DNA from: Candidatus Avedoeria danica
Lineage (GTDB): Bacteria; Chloroflexota; Anaerolineae; Epilineales; Epilineaceae
NCBI GenBank assembly: GCA_016703025.1
Contig: JADJCV010000004.1
Coordinates: 682,001 to 746,000, forward strand
Length of the DNA: 64,000 nt
Direction of reading: 5' to 3'
Part shown: positions 20,101 through 29,721 of the stretch, in pieces
How positions within the stretch are numbered: the first letter of the stretch is position 1
Layout of the letters: each line of letters begins with the position of its first letter
Position numbers and translations under genes: made by a program
The notes under the pieces: model-generated
What the model was told of the DNA's origin: nothing
What the model saw: only the letters and a program-made list of their open reading frames with translations
The model's database searches: none

Positions 20101-22638
20101 CTGTCGCTCCTCGGTCTCGCCGCGTTCCCGCTCGTGGCCGTGGCGCTGCCTCGCCTGCCGGACCGCGGCTGGTCGGTGGCGCGGACGGCCGGACTGCTGC
20201 TCACGAGCTACGTCTCTTGGCTGGCCGCCTCGACGGACTTCATCCCGAACACGTGGCTGCTGCTCGTCGCATCGGCGCTCGCCGTCGCGGTCCTCTCGGC
20301 GCTCGTCGCCCGCTGGGCCGGCTTCCGCCCGCTGGAGTGGTTCAAGGACAACCGCGAGGCCGTCCTGGGCGTCGAGTTCGTCTTCCTGGCGGTCTTCGTC
20401 GTATTCCTCGGTATCCGCTACGGCAACCCGGATCTCTGGCACACGTCCAAGGGCGGCGAGAAGCCGATGGACTTCGCCTACCTGAACGCCGTGCTGCGGA
20501 GCGTCCACTACCCGCCGTATGACCCGTGGTTCAGCGGCAGCAAGCTGAACTACTACTACTACGGCTTCGTGTTCATCGGCACGCTGATCAAGCTGACGCG
20601 CATCGTGCCGTGGCTGGCCTACAACCTGGCGATCCCGACGCTGGCCGCGATGACCGCGGCCGGGGTGTATGGGATCGTCGTCGGCTGGGCAGGGCGCCTC
20701 GGCGTGCGGACGGGGCGCGCGAGGCGGTCCGGCGTCGTCGCGGCGGTCATGGCCGTCCTGATGGGCAACCTGTATCAGGCGCCGTGGATGGCGGCGCGGC
20801 TGGCCGAGATCGGGCCGCAGTCGGGGGGCGATGCCGTCGAACGGCTGTCGTCGGTCTTCGACAAGTTGGGTTCGTTCGGCGGCTGGGCGCGGGCATTCGT
20901 CGGGCTGTGGGACGTCGTGTCCCAACCGCTGCAGAACCTCCCGATCCCGCTCGACTGGTGGTACTGGAACGCGTCGCGCGCGATCCCTTCCGTCAGCGGC
21001 GACGTCCAGCCGATCACGGAGTTTCCGTTCTTCACGTTCCTCTACGCCGACCTGCATGCCCACATGATGGCGATGCCGATCGCCGTGCTGGCGTGCGCCG
21101 TCGCGCTCGGCTGGGCGTTGCCCGGCCGACCCCCGTCGTTCCGCCTGCCGTGGCTGGCGCCCGAGCCCGCCGTCCGCATGGCGCTCGGCGCGCTGGCGAT
21201 CGGCGCGCTCTGGCCGACGAACACGTGGGACTTCCCGACGTACGGCCTGATCGCGGCCGGCGCGATCGCGCTCGGCGCCTACGCCCGGACGCGCCGCGTG
21301 GACGCCGCCTGGCTGGGGCTCGTGGCGGCCACCGGCGGCCTGCTGCTCGGCCTGAGCCTGCTCTTCTTCCTGCCGTACCACCTGAACTACATCACCCCGT
21401 ACTCGGAGTTCAAGCCCTGGATCGGCTTCCGGACGCCGACGAGCGCGTACCTCACGATCCACGGGATCTTCCTGTTCGCGCTTGTCAGCTTCGGCGCGGC
21501 GGACGTCATGGCCTCACTCCGTCGGCGCGACGAAGGGCGCGCCGTCCTCGGCCGCACCGTCGTGCTGGCTGCCGCCGCCGCCGCCGGCGCGGTGCTGCTC
21601 TGGCGATGGTCGCTCCGGACGTTCCAGGCCGATCTGCCCGCCGAGGTGCCGCGGCCCGAGCTGCTCATGCCGCTCCTCATCCTCGGCCTCGTCGTCCTCG
21701 GCCTGTCGATGGCGCTGCGGCGAACGGCCCGCCAGGGCGCGCGGCTGCTCGGCTGGTACGTCACGGTCGGCGCGCTGCTGACGGGCTTCGTGGAGTACGT
21801 CGTGTTGAGCGGCGACATCGGCCGGATGAACACCGTCTTCAAGTTCTACATCCACGTCTGGGTCCTGTGGTCCATCGGCGCCGGGGTCGCGCTGGCGGCG
21901 TTCCTCGAGTGGCTCGTCCGGCGCCCGAACATCGAGTGGCGCTGGCTGTGGCGGGGGACGATGGCCGCGCTCGTGTGCTGCGGGCTCGTCTACACCGTCA
22001 CCGCCGCCCGGGCGAAGATCGAGGACCGCTTCCCGGCCGACCGATCGATCCCCGAGGCGGACATGGCCGCGCTCCATCGTCCCGGGCTCTCCGGCATCGA
22101 CTACATGGCCCACGCCGCCTACATCGAGTACGACGAGCACAGCCCGCAGACGCCGCATCTGCTCGAGCTCAGCGCCGACCACGAGGCGATCCAATGGCTG
22201 CTCGCGAACGTCGACGGCACGCCGACGATCCTCGAGGGCACATGGCCGATCAACTACCACTGGGGCTCGCGGATCAGCATCTACACCGGCCTGCCGACGG
22301 TCATCGGCTGGGACTGGCACCAGCGGCAGCAGAAGGCGGCGATCACGAACGATCCGGTGGGCAACCGGCTGCGCGACGTCGAGACGATCTACGGCTCGAC
22401 GGACGCCGCCGAGGCGCGGCGCCTGTTGTGCGAGCTGAAGGTCGAGCTGATCATCGTCGGCCAGCTCGAGACGATGCGCTACGACGCCGCCGGCTTGGAC
22501 AAGTTCGCGCGGTGGGCGCAGGCGGGGGAGATCGAAGCGGTGTTCCAGAACGAGCACGTGACGATCTACCGGCGCCCCCTCGACCCCGCCGGTGCGCCGT
22601 GCGGCGCCGCTGAACCCGCGTCGGCGGTCGCGCCATGA
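17176..22638 (+). CDS. Giant membrane glycosyltransferase: GT39-like domain fused to DUF2298 (YYY) domain
   Basis: 1820 residues; ATG 17176 overlaps the previous stop (ATGA). The N-terminal third is a GT39/PMT-type membrane domain with the acidic loop HPDERFLTDV (66-75) and many transmembrane helices (to about residue 520). A soluble, probably extracytoplasmic beta-rich region follows (about 530-960). The C-terminal half is a Chlor_Arch_YYY/DUF2298 membrane domain with the name-giving YYYY at 1126-1129 (SKLNYYYYGFVF) and YADLHAHMMAMP near 1290. Such domains are known mostly from Chloroflexota and archaea. Likely role: assembly or transfer of surface glycans. The fusion of the two domains in one chain is notable. 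Confidence 0.88.
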   Translation: MIEAPDPMTPAPAPAVTPRPGMLAALAQRIRRLDDATTAVALVVIVLSGFYLRTVGIDWDAGQHLHPDERFLTDVASSLAMPNDLLHYLDTDTSTLNPRNMGKAFFSYGTWPITIARVMADANGPLGLGMTDFSRVYIVGRYMSALLDLLTVLLVFGLGAVLYDRRVGLLASLFTSFTAFHIQQAHFFTVDAALTTFVTLTLFGLALAIRRESWWPIVLAGVGLGMALGSKITVFLLIPVAILAIAAGELRHARLLGLDRDASWRRLYVAAGKVAVLGLVSYVALRFAQPDMWAGPGWPNVVGNSARLTEVTTEVMGLAPDTWTALRKVVPDGLEKYVLPDPRWLGNMERIKSQVTGFGMDWPPNHQWWGRMAYVFPWRNMVLWGMGPALGLAAWLGWLAAGVAIWRGRRRHLLLWLWVAVYFGYTGIQWGKTMRYGLPIYPALAVLAGWGLVAWLDRARAMAAAGERDADVRADAHAGAPDAAGTADTAGDAVAAVRRWRIPGPLAARAAGAALAIVVVGTVAWGFMFSRLYTRHHSRVAGSHWVYHNLPTAVGVRISADAKGLFAGPWLPAQAPGALRTVGGIEWPLDAAWAGPMRLLLPDESWQQRHTGDQYGAKPDLWTPKRGSLDDAESLPAVTVDAVRLAYARGSAGGDRTVRVVLSSGASLGAGGVPERPVAQGRVAAGIGAEPADVVVPLDAPIDLRLGQEIYVWVAVDGGPVTVRPARLAYETGWDDIVPDGMYGYGGYDDAKTDWADGLFGVTQLEMYGEDYPDWLNQTIEQIGQLDYWVSSSNRVYGAVAQLPMRYPATIAFYQDVLFGETQGWRHIAAIRSFPNLGPLAVDDQGAEEAYHVYDHPAVDVFKRPEPFDGAALRAYLAPLNAARHWSFPPVSPNPITRFLDAILGRIPVDRAAPIAEAPGGQAAAGLKDKTIDAILLSDTRAARQRAGGTWRAMFNVDSPINRFPALAVLLWYAVLSLLGLAAFPLVAVALPRLPDRGWSVARTAGLLLTSYVSWLAASTDFIPNTWLLLVASALAVAVLSALVARWAGFRPLEWFKDNREAVLGVEFVFLAVFVVFLGIRYGNPDLWHTSKGGEKPMDFAYLNAVLRSVHYPPYDPWFSGSKLNYYYYGFVFIGTLIKLTRIVPWLAYNLAIPTLAAMTAAGVYGIVVGWAGRLGVRTGRARRSGVVAAVMAVLMGNLYQAPWMAARLAEIGPQSGGDAVERLSSVFDKLGSFGGWARAFVGLWDVVSQPLQNLPIPLDWWYWNASRAIPSVSGDVQPITEFPFFTFLYADLHAHMMAMPIAVLACAVALGWALPGRPPSFRLPWLAPEPAVRMALGALAIGALWPTNTWDFPTYGLIAAGAIALGAYARTRRVDAAWLGLVAATGGLLLGLSLLFFLPYHLNYITPYSEFKPWIGFRTPTSAYLTIHGIFLFALVSFGAADVMASLRRRDEGRAVLGRTVVLAAAAAAGAVLLWRWSLRTFQADLPAEVPRPELLMPLLILGLVVLGLSMALRRTARQGARLLGWYVTVGALLTGFVEYVVLSGDIGRMNTVFKFYIHVWVLWSIGAGVALAAFLEWLVRRPNIEWRWLWRGTMAALVCCGLVYTVTAARAKIEDRFPADRSIPEADMAALHRPGLSGIDYMAHAAYIEYDEHSPQTPHLLELSADHEAIQWLLANVDGTPTILEGTWPINYHWGSRISIYTGLPTVIGWDWHQRQQKAAITNDPVGNRLRDVETIYGSTDAAEARRLLCELKVELIIVGQLETMRYDAAGLDKFARWAQAGEIEAVFQNEHVTIYRRPLDPAGAPCGAAEPASAVAP

Positions 22639-25157
22639 CGACGGTGGTCGGCCAGGCGCTGGCGTGGTGGGCGGCGACGACCGTCGTCGGCATCGCTGCC
22701 GCGCCGATCGCGCGGACGCTGCTGCCGACGCTGCCCGACCGCGGGCTGGCCTTCGCGCGGCCGCTCGGGCTGCTCCTCGTCGGCTACACGTGGTGGTTCC
22801 TCGTGACGGCGGGCGTGCTGCCGAACTCGCGCGTCGGCGTGATCGTCGCGCTCGCGCTCGTCGGCGGCGGCGGGGCGGCGCTCGTGGCGCGGGATGTGCC
22901 GGGCTGGCTGGCCGAGCTGCGCGCGCGGCGGCGGCTGCTCGTCGGCCTCGAGTCGCTGTACCTCGTCGCGCTCATGCTGTGGGCCGTCTATCGCGCGTTC
23001 TATCCCGACATCACGGAGTCGGGCGGCGAGAAGATGATGGAGATGGCGTTCCTCTCGGCCATCGACAAGAGCCCGGAATTCCCGCCGAACGACCCGTGGA
23101 TGAGCGGCCACAGCATCAGCTACTACTACTTCGGCTACCTGATCGCCGCGATGCTCGTGAAGCTGACCGGCCTCTCGCGCTTCGTCGCCTACAACCTCGT
23201 CGTGCCGATGACGTGGGCGATGACGCTGGCCGCCGCGTTCAGCCTCGGCTGGGCGCTGTCCGTCCTCACGCCCGGCACGACGCGCCGCCTGCGGATCCTG
23301 GCCGGCGCGACGACGGCGACCATGCTGGCCGTCGCCGGCAACCTCGCCGGCTACCTCGAGCTGGCCTACATGCGCGGCTGGCTACCGGCCCGCGCCTTCG
23401 ACTTCATGAACATCCGGAACCTCACCGTGGTCGCCGATGCGTGCGGTGAGCCCGGCAGCGGCTACGGCATGGGCGGCATCTTCCCGTCGCGCTTCATGTG
23501 GTGGTGGCGCACGTCGCGGGTCATCCGGGACGGCTGCAAGGACGTCATCCAGGAGTACCCGTTCTTCAGCTTCCTCCTGGCGGACGTCCACCCGCACCTC
23601 ATGACGCTGCCCTACGCCCTCCTCGCCGTCGCGATCGGCCTTGCCCTCGTGCTCGGGGCCGGCGAGCGTTGGCCCGGCCGGCGGTTCCGGGCGCCGATGT
23701 GGTGGCTCGTGCCGCTGTGCATCGGCGCCCTCGGCTTCTTGAACACGTGGGACCTGCCGACGTACGGGCTCGTCACGGGCGCGAGCTGGTCCCTGTGGCG
23801 GCTGCGACAGGGCGGCAGGGGCGCTTCGGCGCTGCTGGACATCGGGGTCTTCGGCGTCTGGCTGCTCGGCCTGGCGATCGTGTTCTATCTTCCGTTCTAC
23901 CTGGCGTTCGACACCCAGGCGTCCGGCATCGGCATGGCGCTCCACACGTCGCGGCTGGACCACTGGTCCGTGCACTTCCTGCCGCTGGCGTTCCTGGCCG
24001 CCACCGTCGTGACGCTGCGCCTGCGCGCGACGGCCGGCGCGCGCGGTCCGACCCTGGCCCTCATCGCCGCCGCCGTCACCGCCGGCGTCGTCGCGGCCTG
24101 GAGCATCGTCGTCCCGCGCTGGGCGGCGGCCGGCGCCGAAACGCGTTGGACGCCCCTCACGCCGGTGCTCGTCGTCGGCCTCGCCGTCGTCGCCCTGATC
24201 GCCCTGTTCGCCGACGGACGCTACGCCGTGCGGCTCGGCGCTGGCGCCGACGACGACACGAACGAGGACGCCGAGGACCGGGCGGTGGACGACGCCGCGG
24301 ACGACACCGGTCACGCCGCCGCCGCGTTTGCGCTCGTGTGCATCATCGTCGGCTTGGCGATGGCGGCGCTGCCCGAGTTCGTCTTCCTGAAGGACGTGTT
24401 CAACGATCGGATGAACACGATCTTCAAGTTCTTCTTCCAGGCGTGGGTGCTGCTGAGCATCGGCGGCGGCTACGCGTTGACGGCCGTTTGGGCGCGCGCG
24501 AGGATGCGGCCGGCGGGCGGGGGCCGAACGACGGACGGTGCCCCGCACCGTGTGCCGCACGCGGGCGCCGGGCGCCTCGTCTGGACGGCCGCCTTCGTCG
24601 TCCTGGCCGCAATGGTCCTCTACACCCCCGTCGCCGCCGTGTTCAACCGCACGGACGGGCTCGGCTGGGTGGCCTTCCGGAGCGGCGGCTACCGGGCGTG
24701 GTCGGACCGGCTCCACCTGGACGGCATCCGGTACTGGGAGCAGCAGAACGCCGACGACCTGGCCGCCGGGCGCTGGCTCGATGCGAACGCCGTCGGCACG
24801 CCGCGGATCCTCGAGGCCGCCACGGGCGCCTACAACCTCGCCGGCCGGATCGCAATGCTCACCGGCTTCCCGACGGTGTTGGGCAACGACAACCACGAGG
24901 CGCAGTGGGGGCGCACCCCTGAACAGATCCGGCTGCGCATCGACGACGTCGCCGCCTTCTACACCCAAATGCCGGCGGGCGCGATGAAGGAGATGCTCGG
25001 CAAGTACGCCGTGCGCTATGTCATCGTCGGGGCGTGGGAGCGCTCGAAGTATCCGGAGATGGGCCCGGACATCGACGACCGGCTGGCGACGTTCATGACG
25101 CCGGCATTCCGATCGGGCCAGACAACGGTCTGGGCCCTCAACCCTGATCCGCAGTAG
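22635..25157 (+). CDS. DUF2298 (YYY) integral membrane protein, putative glycosyltransferase
   Basis: 840 residues, ATG 22635 overlapping the previous stop by 4 nt. It has about a dozen hydrophobic segments and the YYY motif (SGHSISYYYFGYLI, near 158-171). LADVHPHLMTLP is the counterpart of YADLHAHMMAMP in the gene upstream. An acidic hydrophilic loop (about residues 535-555, DDDTNEDAEDRAVDD) interrupts the membrane domain. The C-terminal soluble part (DGIRYWEQQNADDLAAGRWL, GNDNHEAQWGRTPEQI) matches the end of the 1820-aa protein in style (WDWHQRQQ), so the two are related by duplication. Confidence 0.9.
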   Translation: MTTVVGQALAWWAATTVVGIAAAPIARTLLPTLPDRGLAFARPLGLLLVGYTWWFLVTAGVLPNSRVGVIVALALVGGGGAALVARDVPGWLAELRARRRLLVGLESLYLVALMLWAVYRAFYPDITESGGEKMMEMAFLSAIDKSPEFPPNDPWMSGHSISYYYFGYLIAAMLVKLTGLSRFVAYNLVVPMTWAMTLAAAFSLGWALSVLTPGTTRRLRILAGATTATMLAVAGNLAGYLELAYMRGWLPARAFDFMNIRNLTVVADACGEPGSGYGMGGIFPSRFMWWWRTSRVIRDGCKDVIQEYPFFSFLLADVHPHLMTLPYALLAVAIGLALVLGAGERWPGRRFRAPMWWLVPLCIGALGFLNTWDLPTYGLVTGASWSLWRLRQGGRGASALLDIGVFGVWLLGLAIVFYLPFYLAFDTQASGIGMALHTSRLDHWSVHFLPLAFLAATVVTLRLRATAGARGPTLALIAAAVTAGVVAAWSIVVPRWAAAGAETRWTPLTPVLVVGLAVVALIALFADGRYAVRLGAGADDDTNEDAEDRAVDDAADDTGHAAAAFALVCIIVGLAMAALPEFVFLKDVFNDRMNTIFKFFFQAWVLLSIGGGYALTAVWARARMRPAGGGRTTDGAPHRVPHAGAGRLVWTAAFVVLAAMVLYTPVAAVFNRTDGLGWVAFRSGGYRAWSDRLHLDGIRYWEQQNADDLAAGRWLDANAVGTPRILEAATGAYNLAGRIAMLTGFPTVLGNDNHEAQWGRTPEQIRLRIDDVAAFYTQMPAGAMKEMLGKYAVRYVIVGAWERSKYPEMGPDIDDRLATFMTPAFRSGQTTVWALNPDPQ

Positions 25158-25165
25158 CACGCAAG

Positions 25166-28100
25166 ATGGACGCAGAGATGGACGATGTGACGGACATGAA
25201 GGACGACGAGACGACGGCGACGGCCGATGCCGACAGCGGGGCGACGAGCGCGGTCGACGACGCCGAAGTGCGCGTGCAGCACGACGCAGGCGATGCCGTT
25301 GACGCCCCGGCCGAGACCGCCGCACCGCGGCGCCGTGTCCGCACCGGCCCGACCGTGCGCGAGCGGCTCGGCGGCTGGCGTTGGGATTGGGAGACCGTCG
25401 GCTGGGCGCTCGTGCTTGTCGCCGCGGTGGCCACGCGCCTCTATCTCCTCGGCAAGCGCGGCATGTCGCACGACGAGAGCCTGCACACGTTCTACTCGTG
25501 GCAGCTCGCCGTCGGCAAGGGCTACCGTCACGACCCGATGATGCACGGTCCGATCCTCTATCACTGGACCGCGCTCATGTACCTCCTGTTCGGCGTGAGC
25601 GACTTCACGGCGCGGCTCTTCGGGGCGGTTTCCGGCATCGTGCTCGTCGCCACGCCGCTCCTCCTGCGCAAGTGGCTCGGCCGCTCGGGTGCGCTCGTTG
25701 CCGGCATCCTCCTGCTCCTCTCGCCGAGCGTGATGATGTACTCGCGCTACATCCGCCACGACATCCCGGTCGAACTCGCGACCGTGCTCATGCTCATCGG
25801 CTTCGTGCGCTATCTGGACGATCGGCAGCCGAAGTGGATCGTGACCGCGTTCGTCGGCGGCCTGATCGGGATCACGTCAGCCGAGATGTCCTACATCACC
25901 GGCTTCATGCTCGTCTCGTTCATCGCCCTCGCGCTCTGGGTGGAGTCCGCCGGGCGGCGGAACGACGATTGGCTGCTGTGGGCGCAGCGCTTCGGCCTCG
26001 CGCTCGCGCTCGGGCTCGGCGGCTTCGCCGTGCGCACGTTCGCCAAGTCGGCGGCGATGGGCGCCGGGACGCCGGCGGAAGCCACGCTCGTGCCGTGGCA
26101 GATCGCGGCGATCGGCGTCGCGCTCGTCATCGCCCTCGGCGTGGCCGTTCCGCTCGTGGCGCAGGCGCTCGGCGTCCGATCGACGCCCGGCTGGCGGTCG
26201 CCGATGGGCTACGGGCTCGCCCTCATCGGCGCCGGCGCGGTGCTCCTGCTGGCCCTCGACCCGGCTGCGACGGCCGGGTCGTTCAACTGGTACATGGCCA
26301 AGGTGGCCATCAGCCTGCTGGTCGCCGGTGCGCCCGTCGTGGCGATCGCCGCCGTCGGATCGTTCATCGAGCTGCCGGCCGCCGCCAACCGCCTCGGACT
26401 GCTGGTCAGCGGGGCCGTCGCGGCCCTTTTCTACATCGTCGTCGCCGAGGGGCTGATCCATCACGGCGTGACGACGGCCTTCGACAGCGCGTACTACGCC
26501 TGGCAGATCGCGGCCGCGGCTGCGCTCATCGCGCTCGGTGTCTGGGCGGTCACGATGCTGCCGCGCGACCGGGTCTGGGCGCTGCTGGCCGTCGTCGGCT
26601 TGGCCAGCCTGGTGTTCGATCTGGCCGTGCAGTACGGCGCCAACGCCGAGCGGTTCGCCGGCTTCCGGCAGCAGGCGTCCATCATCGGCGGCGTCGGGAT
26701 CGCGCTCGGCTTCGCGGCGCTGGCGCTGGAGGTGCAGGGTCGGCTGAGCGGCGGCGCCCGCGCCGTCGCGCGCTGGACGAACGCGCTCTGGCCGCTGCTC
26801 CTCGGCCCGTCCATCGGCCTCGCCGCGTTCGCGGCGACGACGTTCGGTATGGCGGACGTGGCGCACCTCACGAAGACGGCCGAGCCGCTGGCCGTCGGCG
26901 CGGGCGTGCTGTTGGCGCTGGCCGTCGGCGCGGCGCTCCTGAACGCCGCGCGGCCGAAGCCCACCGTCCTCGGGCAGCTGAACGGGCTGCCGTACGAGGG
27001 GCTGCTCGTCGGCATCGTGGTCTTCGTCGTGCTCTACATCGCCCTGTTCACGACGTGGTTCCAGGAGACGGACCTGGCGAACGGCTTCGCCCGATCGCTC
27101 CAGTACTGGTGGGGCCAGCATGACGTCCAGCGCGGCGGGCAGCCGTGGTACTTCTATATCCTCGTCATCGGCCCGCTCTACGAGTGGCTGCCGATGATCC
27201 TGTGCTTGTGCGCCGTGGCGGTGTACGGCCGCCTGCCCGCGCTCCGCTTCCACCGCGGCAACGACTCCGGTGATCCGCTGTCGCCGTCGCCCGCGGCGTG
27301 GGTCTTCGTGCCGATGATCGTCGTCTGGATGCTCGGCGTGTGGTGGATCTTCAGCTGGGCCGGCGAGAAGATGCCGTGGCTGATCACCCACATGGCCGTG
27401 CCGATGTGCCTGCTCGGCGCGCGGTTCGTGGCCGACGTGATGTCCGGGATCGACGTGCCGGCGTGGCGCGCCAAGGGCTGGCAGCTGACCGCGATGACGG
27501 TGGCGGCGTTCGCCCTGCTGGCCGGCCTCGTCGCACGCACGACGTCGCTGGCGGCGGCTGAGGCGTCGCGGCCGGCGGCCGTCGGCTGGGGCGTGGCGGT
27601 CGTGATCGTCATCGCGCTCGTCGTCGGCGTGCGCACCGTCGGCGCCGACCTCGTGTCCGCGCAGCGGCGAAAGGCCGTCGTCGTCGGCGCGATGCTGTTC
27701 GGCCTCGTCGTGAGCGCGGGCTACGCGCTGCAGGCCAACTTCAAGAACAGCGAACTTGGCACGGAGTATCTGGTGTATGCGCACGGCACGCCGGACGACA
27801 AGGAGATCTACGACCTCCTGAAGCGGATGGACACCGCGCGCCCCGACGAGCCGCTCAAGCTCGGCTTCGACAACGAGGTGAGCTGGCCCTACACGTGGTA
27901 CTTCCGCAACATCTGCCCCCCCCGCGCCCGCGGTCTGGCGGCCGACTTCCTGTGCCTGCTCGGCCAGGGCTGCCCGTCGGCCGACACGTGCAGCGACTGG
28001 CGCCAGGACCCGAAGTACCTGGCCGAGGGCAAGACCGTCGACGTGGCCGGCTTGAAGGAGCTGGACGCGGTGCTCGTCGGCTCGCCGAACTACGGCAACT

Positions 28101-29560
28101 TCGAGCCCTACCTGCGCAAAGACTTCGTGGCGGTCGAGGTCAACCGGATGTACTGGCCGAACGAGGGCTACAAGGGACTGACGTGGCCGCGGATCCGCGA
28201 GGCATTCGTGAACCCGGACCTGCGGGCGAACCTGCTGCGGATCATCTTCCACCGCGAGTACGTGACGGATCCCACCGCGCGGCCGCTCGTCCCGAAGTCG
28301 CTGGACGACTGGTTCTACCACGCCAAGATGAAGCTCTGGGTGAAAAAGTCGTCGGCGCAGGCGCTCGCCGCAACGGGGCAGAGCTGGCCGGATTGGATGA
28401 CGGACGTCGAGGTGGCGCAGGCGCCCGACCACAGCGTGCCGTTCAACGTCGACCAGGCGTTCAGCGAGGCGAACGGCGTGCCGTTCAACGCACCCAAGGA
28501 CATCGCGCTCGCACCGGACGGCAGCCTGTACGTGCTGGACCACGGCAACAAGCGGATCGCCCACCTGGCGGCGGACGGGACGACGATCGCGGTGATCGAC
28601 ACGCCCGTCCTGCAGTACGGCGAGAAGGACACCGAGCTGCAGCCGAGCGCCTGGGGCATCGGCGTCGGCGCGGACGGCGCGGTGTACGTGGCGGACACCT
28701 GGAACAACCGGATCCTTCACTACATGGACGACCGCTGGACGGAGAAGTCGTTCGGCATCGGCGGTGTGCCGGAGGGCGGGGCGGACAAGGACCTGGACAA
28801 GCTCTTCGGCCCGCGCGACGTGGCCGTCGGGCCGGGCGGCGAGATCTTCTTCACGGATACGGGCAACAAGCGGATCATCGTCCTCGACCCGGCGATGGCG
28901 GCGGTGCGGTCGATCGGCAAGGAGGGGCCGGCGGCCGGCGAGTTCAACGAGCCGGTGGCCGTGGCGTTCGATCCCGCGACGGGCGAGATGGTCGTGGCCG
29001 ACCTCTGGAACCTGCGCGTCCAGGTGTTCAGCAAGGACCTCCTGCCCGTGCGCGAGTGGGCCGTCGACGGCTGGGGCAGCAAGGAAGCCGCCCACAAGGG
29101 CTACGTGGCCGTCGGCCCGAACAGCACGGTCCTCGTGACGGACCCGCAGGGCGCGCGCGTCTGGATCTACGATTCGACGGGCAAGATCCTCGGCACGCTC
29201 GACCTCGAGAACGACCCCATCGGGCTGATGCAGCCCATCGGCATCGCGGTGAGCGCGACGGGCCAGATCTACGTCGCGAGCTCCGAGAAGAACGTCGTGT
29301 CCCGTTACGACTGGCCGGAGAGCTTGCGGGCGGCGGCGGGGTTGTCGGACGGCGGTCCGCCGGTTGTCCCGGGCGAAGGGACGCCCTCGGACGGAACGGC
29401 GGCTGACGGCACCCCAACCGCATCGACGACACCGCCGACGCCGACGCCCACCGTCGCGACGCCGGCGCCGAGCCCGACGACGGGCGATGTCGGCGACGCG
29501 GGCGGGGCGAACGGGTCGCCGTTGCCGAGCCCGACGCTGGGGCAGGCGGCGAAACCGTAG
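25166..29560 (+). CDS. Agl23-like membrane protein fused to NHL beta-propeller
   Basis: 1464 residues, ATG 25166, 8 nt after the previous stop. Acidic low-complexity N-terminus (to about 60), then a GT39-like membrane domain with the family motif SHDESLHTFYSWQLAVGKGY at 101-120 and HDPMMHGPILYHW, characteristic of the flippase-associated Agl23 family. Residues about 890-1075 form a soluble domain. From about 1104 to 1385 come NHL-type repeats (NAPKDIALAPDGSLYVLDHG, GVGADGAVYVADTWNNRIL, VGPGGEIFFTDTGNKRIIVL), predicted as an extracellular six-bladed propeller. The tail is Thr/Pro/Ser-rich. Likely role: the final step or accessory factor of surface protein glycosylation, with the propeller as recognition module. 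Confidence 0.88.
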   Translation: MDAEMDDVTDMKDDETTATADADSGATSAVDDAEVRVQHDAGDAVDAPAETAAPRRRVRTGPTVRERLGGWRWDWETVGWALVLVAAVATRLYLLGKRGMSHDESLHTFYSWQLAVGKGYRHDPMMHGPILYHWTALMYLLFGVSDFTARLFGAVSGIVLVATPLLLRKWLGRSGALVAGILLLLSPSVMMYSRYIRHDIPVELATVLMLIGFVRYLDDRQPKWIVTAFVGGLIGITSAEMSYITGFMLVSFIALALWVESAGRRNDDWLLWAQRFGLALALGLGGFAVRTFAKSAAMGAGTPAEATLVPWQIAAIGVALVIALGVAVPLVAQALGVRSTPGWRSPMGYGLALIGAGAVLLLALDPAATAGSFNWYMAKVAISLLVAGAPVVAIAAVGSFIELPAAANRLGLLVSGAVAALFYIVVAEGLIHHGVTTAFDSAYYAWQIAAAAALIALGVWAVTMLPRDRVWALLAVVGLASLVFDLAVQYGANAERFAGFRQQASIIGGVGIALGFAALALEVQGRLSGGARAVARWTNALWPLLLGPSIGLAAFAATTFGMADVAHLTKTAEPLAVGAGVLLALAVGAALLNAARPKPTVLGQLNGLPYEGLLVGIVVFVVLYIALFTTWFQETDLANGFARSLQYWWGQHDVQRGGQPWYFYILVIGPLYEWLPMILCLCAVAVYGRLPALRFHRGNDSGDPLSPSPAAWVFVPMIVVWMLGVWWIFSWAGEKMPWLITHMAVPMCLLGARFVADVMSGIDVPAWRAKGWQLTAMTVAAFALLAGLVARTTSLAAAEASRPAAVGWGVAVVIVIALVVGVRTVGADLVSAQRRKAVVVGAMLFGLVVSAGYALQANFKNSELGTEYLVYAHGTPDDKEIYDLLKRMDTARPDEPLKLGFDNEVSWPYTWYFRNICPPRARGLAADFLCLLGQGCPSADTCSDWRQDPKYLAEGKTVDVAGLKELDAVLVGSPNYGNFEPYLRKDFVAVEVNRMYWPNEGYKGLTWPRIREAFVNPDLRANLLRIIFHREYVTDPTARPLVPKSLDDWFYHAKMKLWVKKSSAQALAATGQSWPDWMTDVEVAQAPDHSVPFNVDQAFSEANGVPFNAPKDIALAPDGSLYVLDHGNKRIAHLAADGTTIAVIDTPVLQYGEKDTELQPSAWGIGVGADGAVYVADTWNNRILHYMDDRWTEKSFGIGGVPEGGADKDLDKLFGPRDVAVGPGGEIFFTDTGNKRIIVLDPAMAAVRSIGKEGPAAGEFNEPVAVAFDPATGEMVVADLWNLRVQVFSKDLLPVREWAVDGWGSKEAAHKGYVAVGPNSTVLVTDPQGARVWIYDSTGKILGTLDLENDPIGLMQPIGIAVSATGQIYVASSEKNVVSRYDWPESLRAAAGLSDGGPPVVPGEGTPSDGTAADGTPTASTTPPTPTPTVATPAPSPTTGDVGDAGGANGSPLPSPTLGQAAKP

Positions 29561-29588
29561 GGGCTCGCCCTCATGTGAACCGTACGTC

Positions 29589-29617
29589 GTGACCTGCCAC
29601 CGACCCGGTGATACAAT
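29589..29617 (+). promoter_or_regulatory. Promoter for sucCD
   Basis: GTGACC (29589-29594), 17-nt spacer, TACAAT (29612-29617), about 105 nt before sucC. Confidence 0.65.
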
Positions 29618-29721
29618 CCCCCGCGGCCCGCGCCGGACCCGTGCGCGGGCCGCGGCATGTCTGGCCGCCGCACGCCCACCCGCCGGACCGCCCACGGTCC
29701 GGTTCGCCACCGCGAGGGAAC

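Noticed and set aside
25877..29710. 1277-codon minus-strand frame opposite the Agl23-NHL gene
   Set aside because: High-GC mirror frame, Arg/His-rich, without recognisable motifs.
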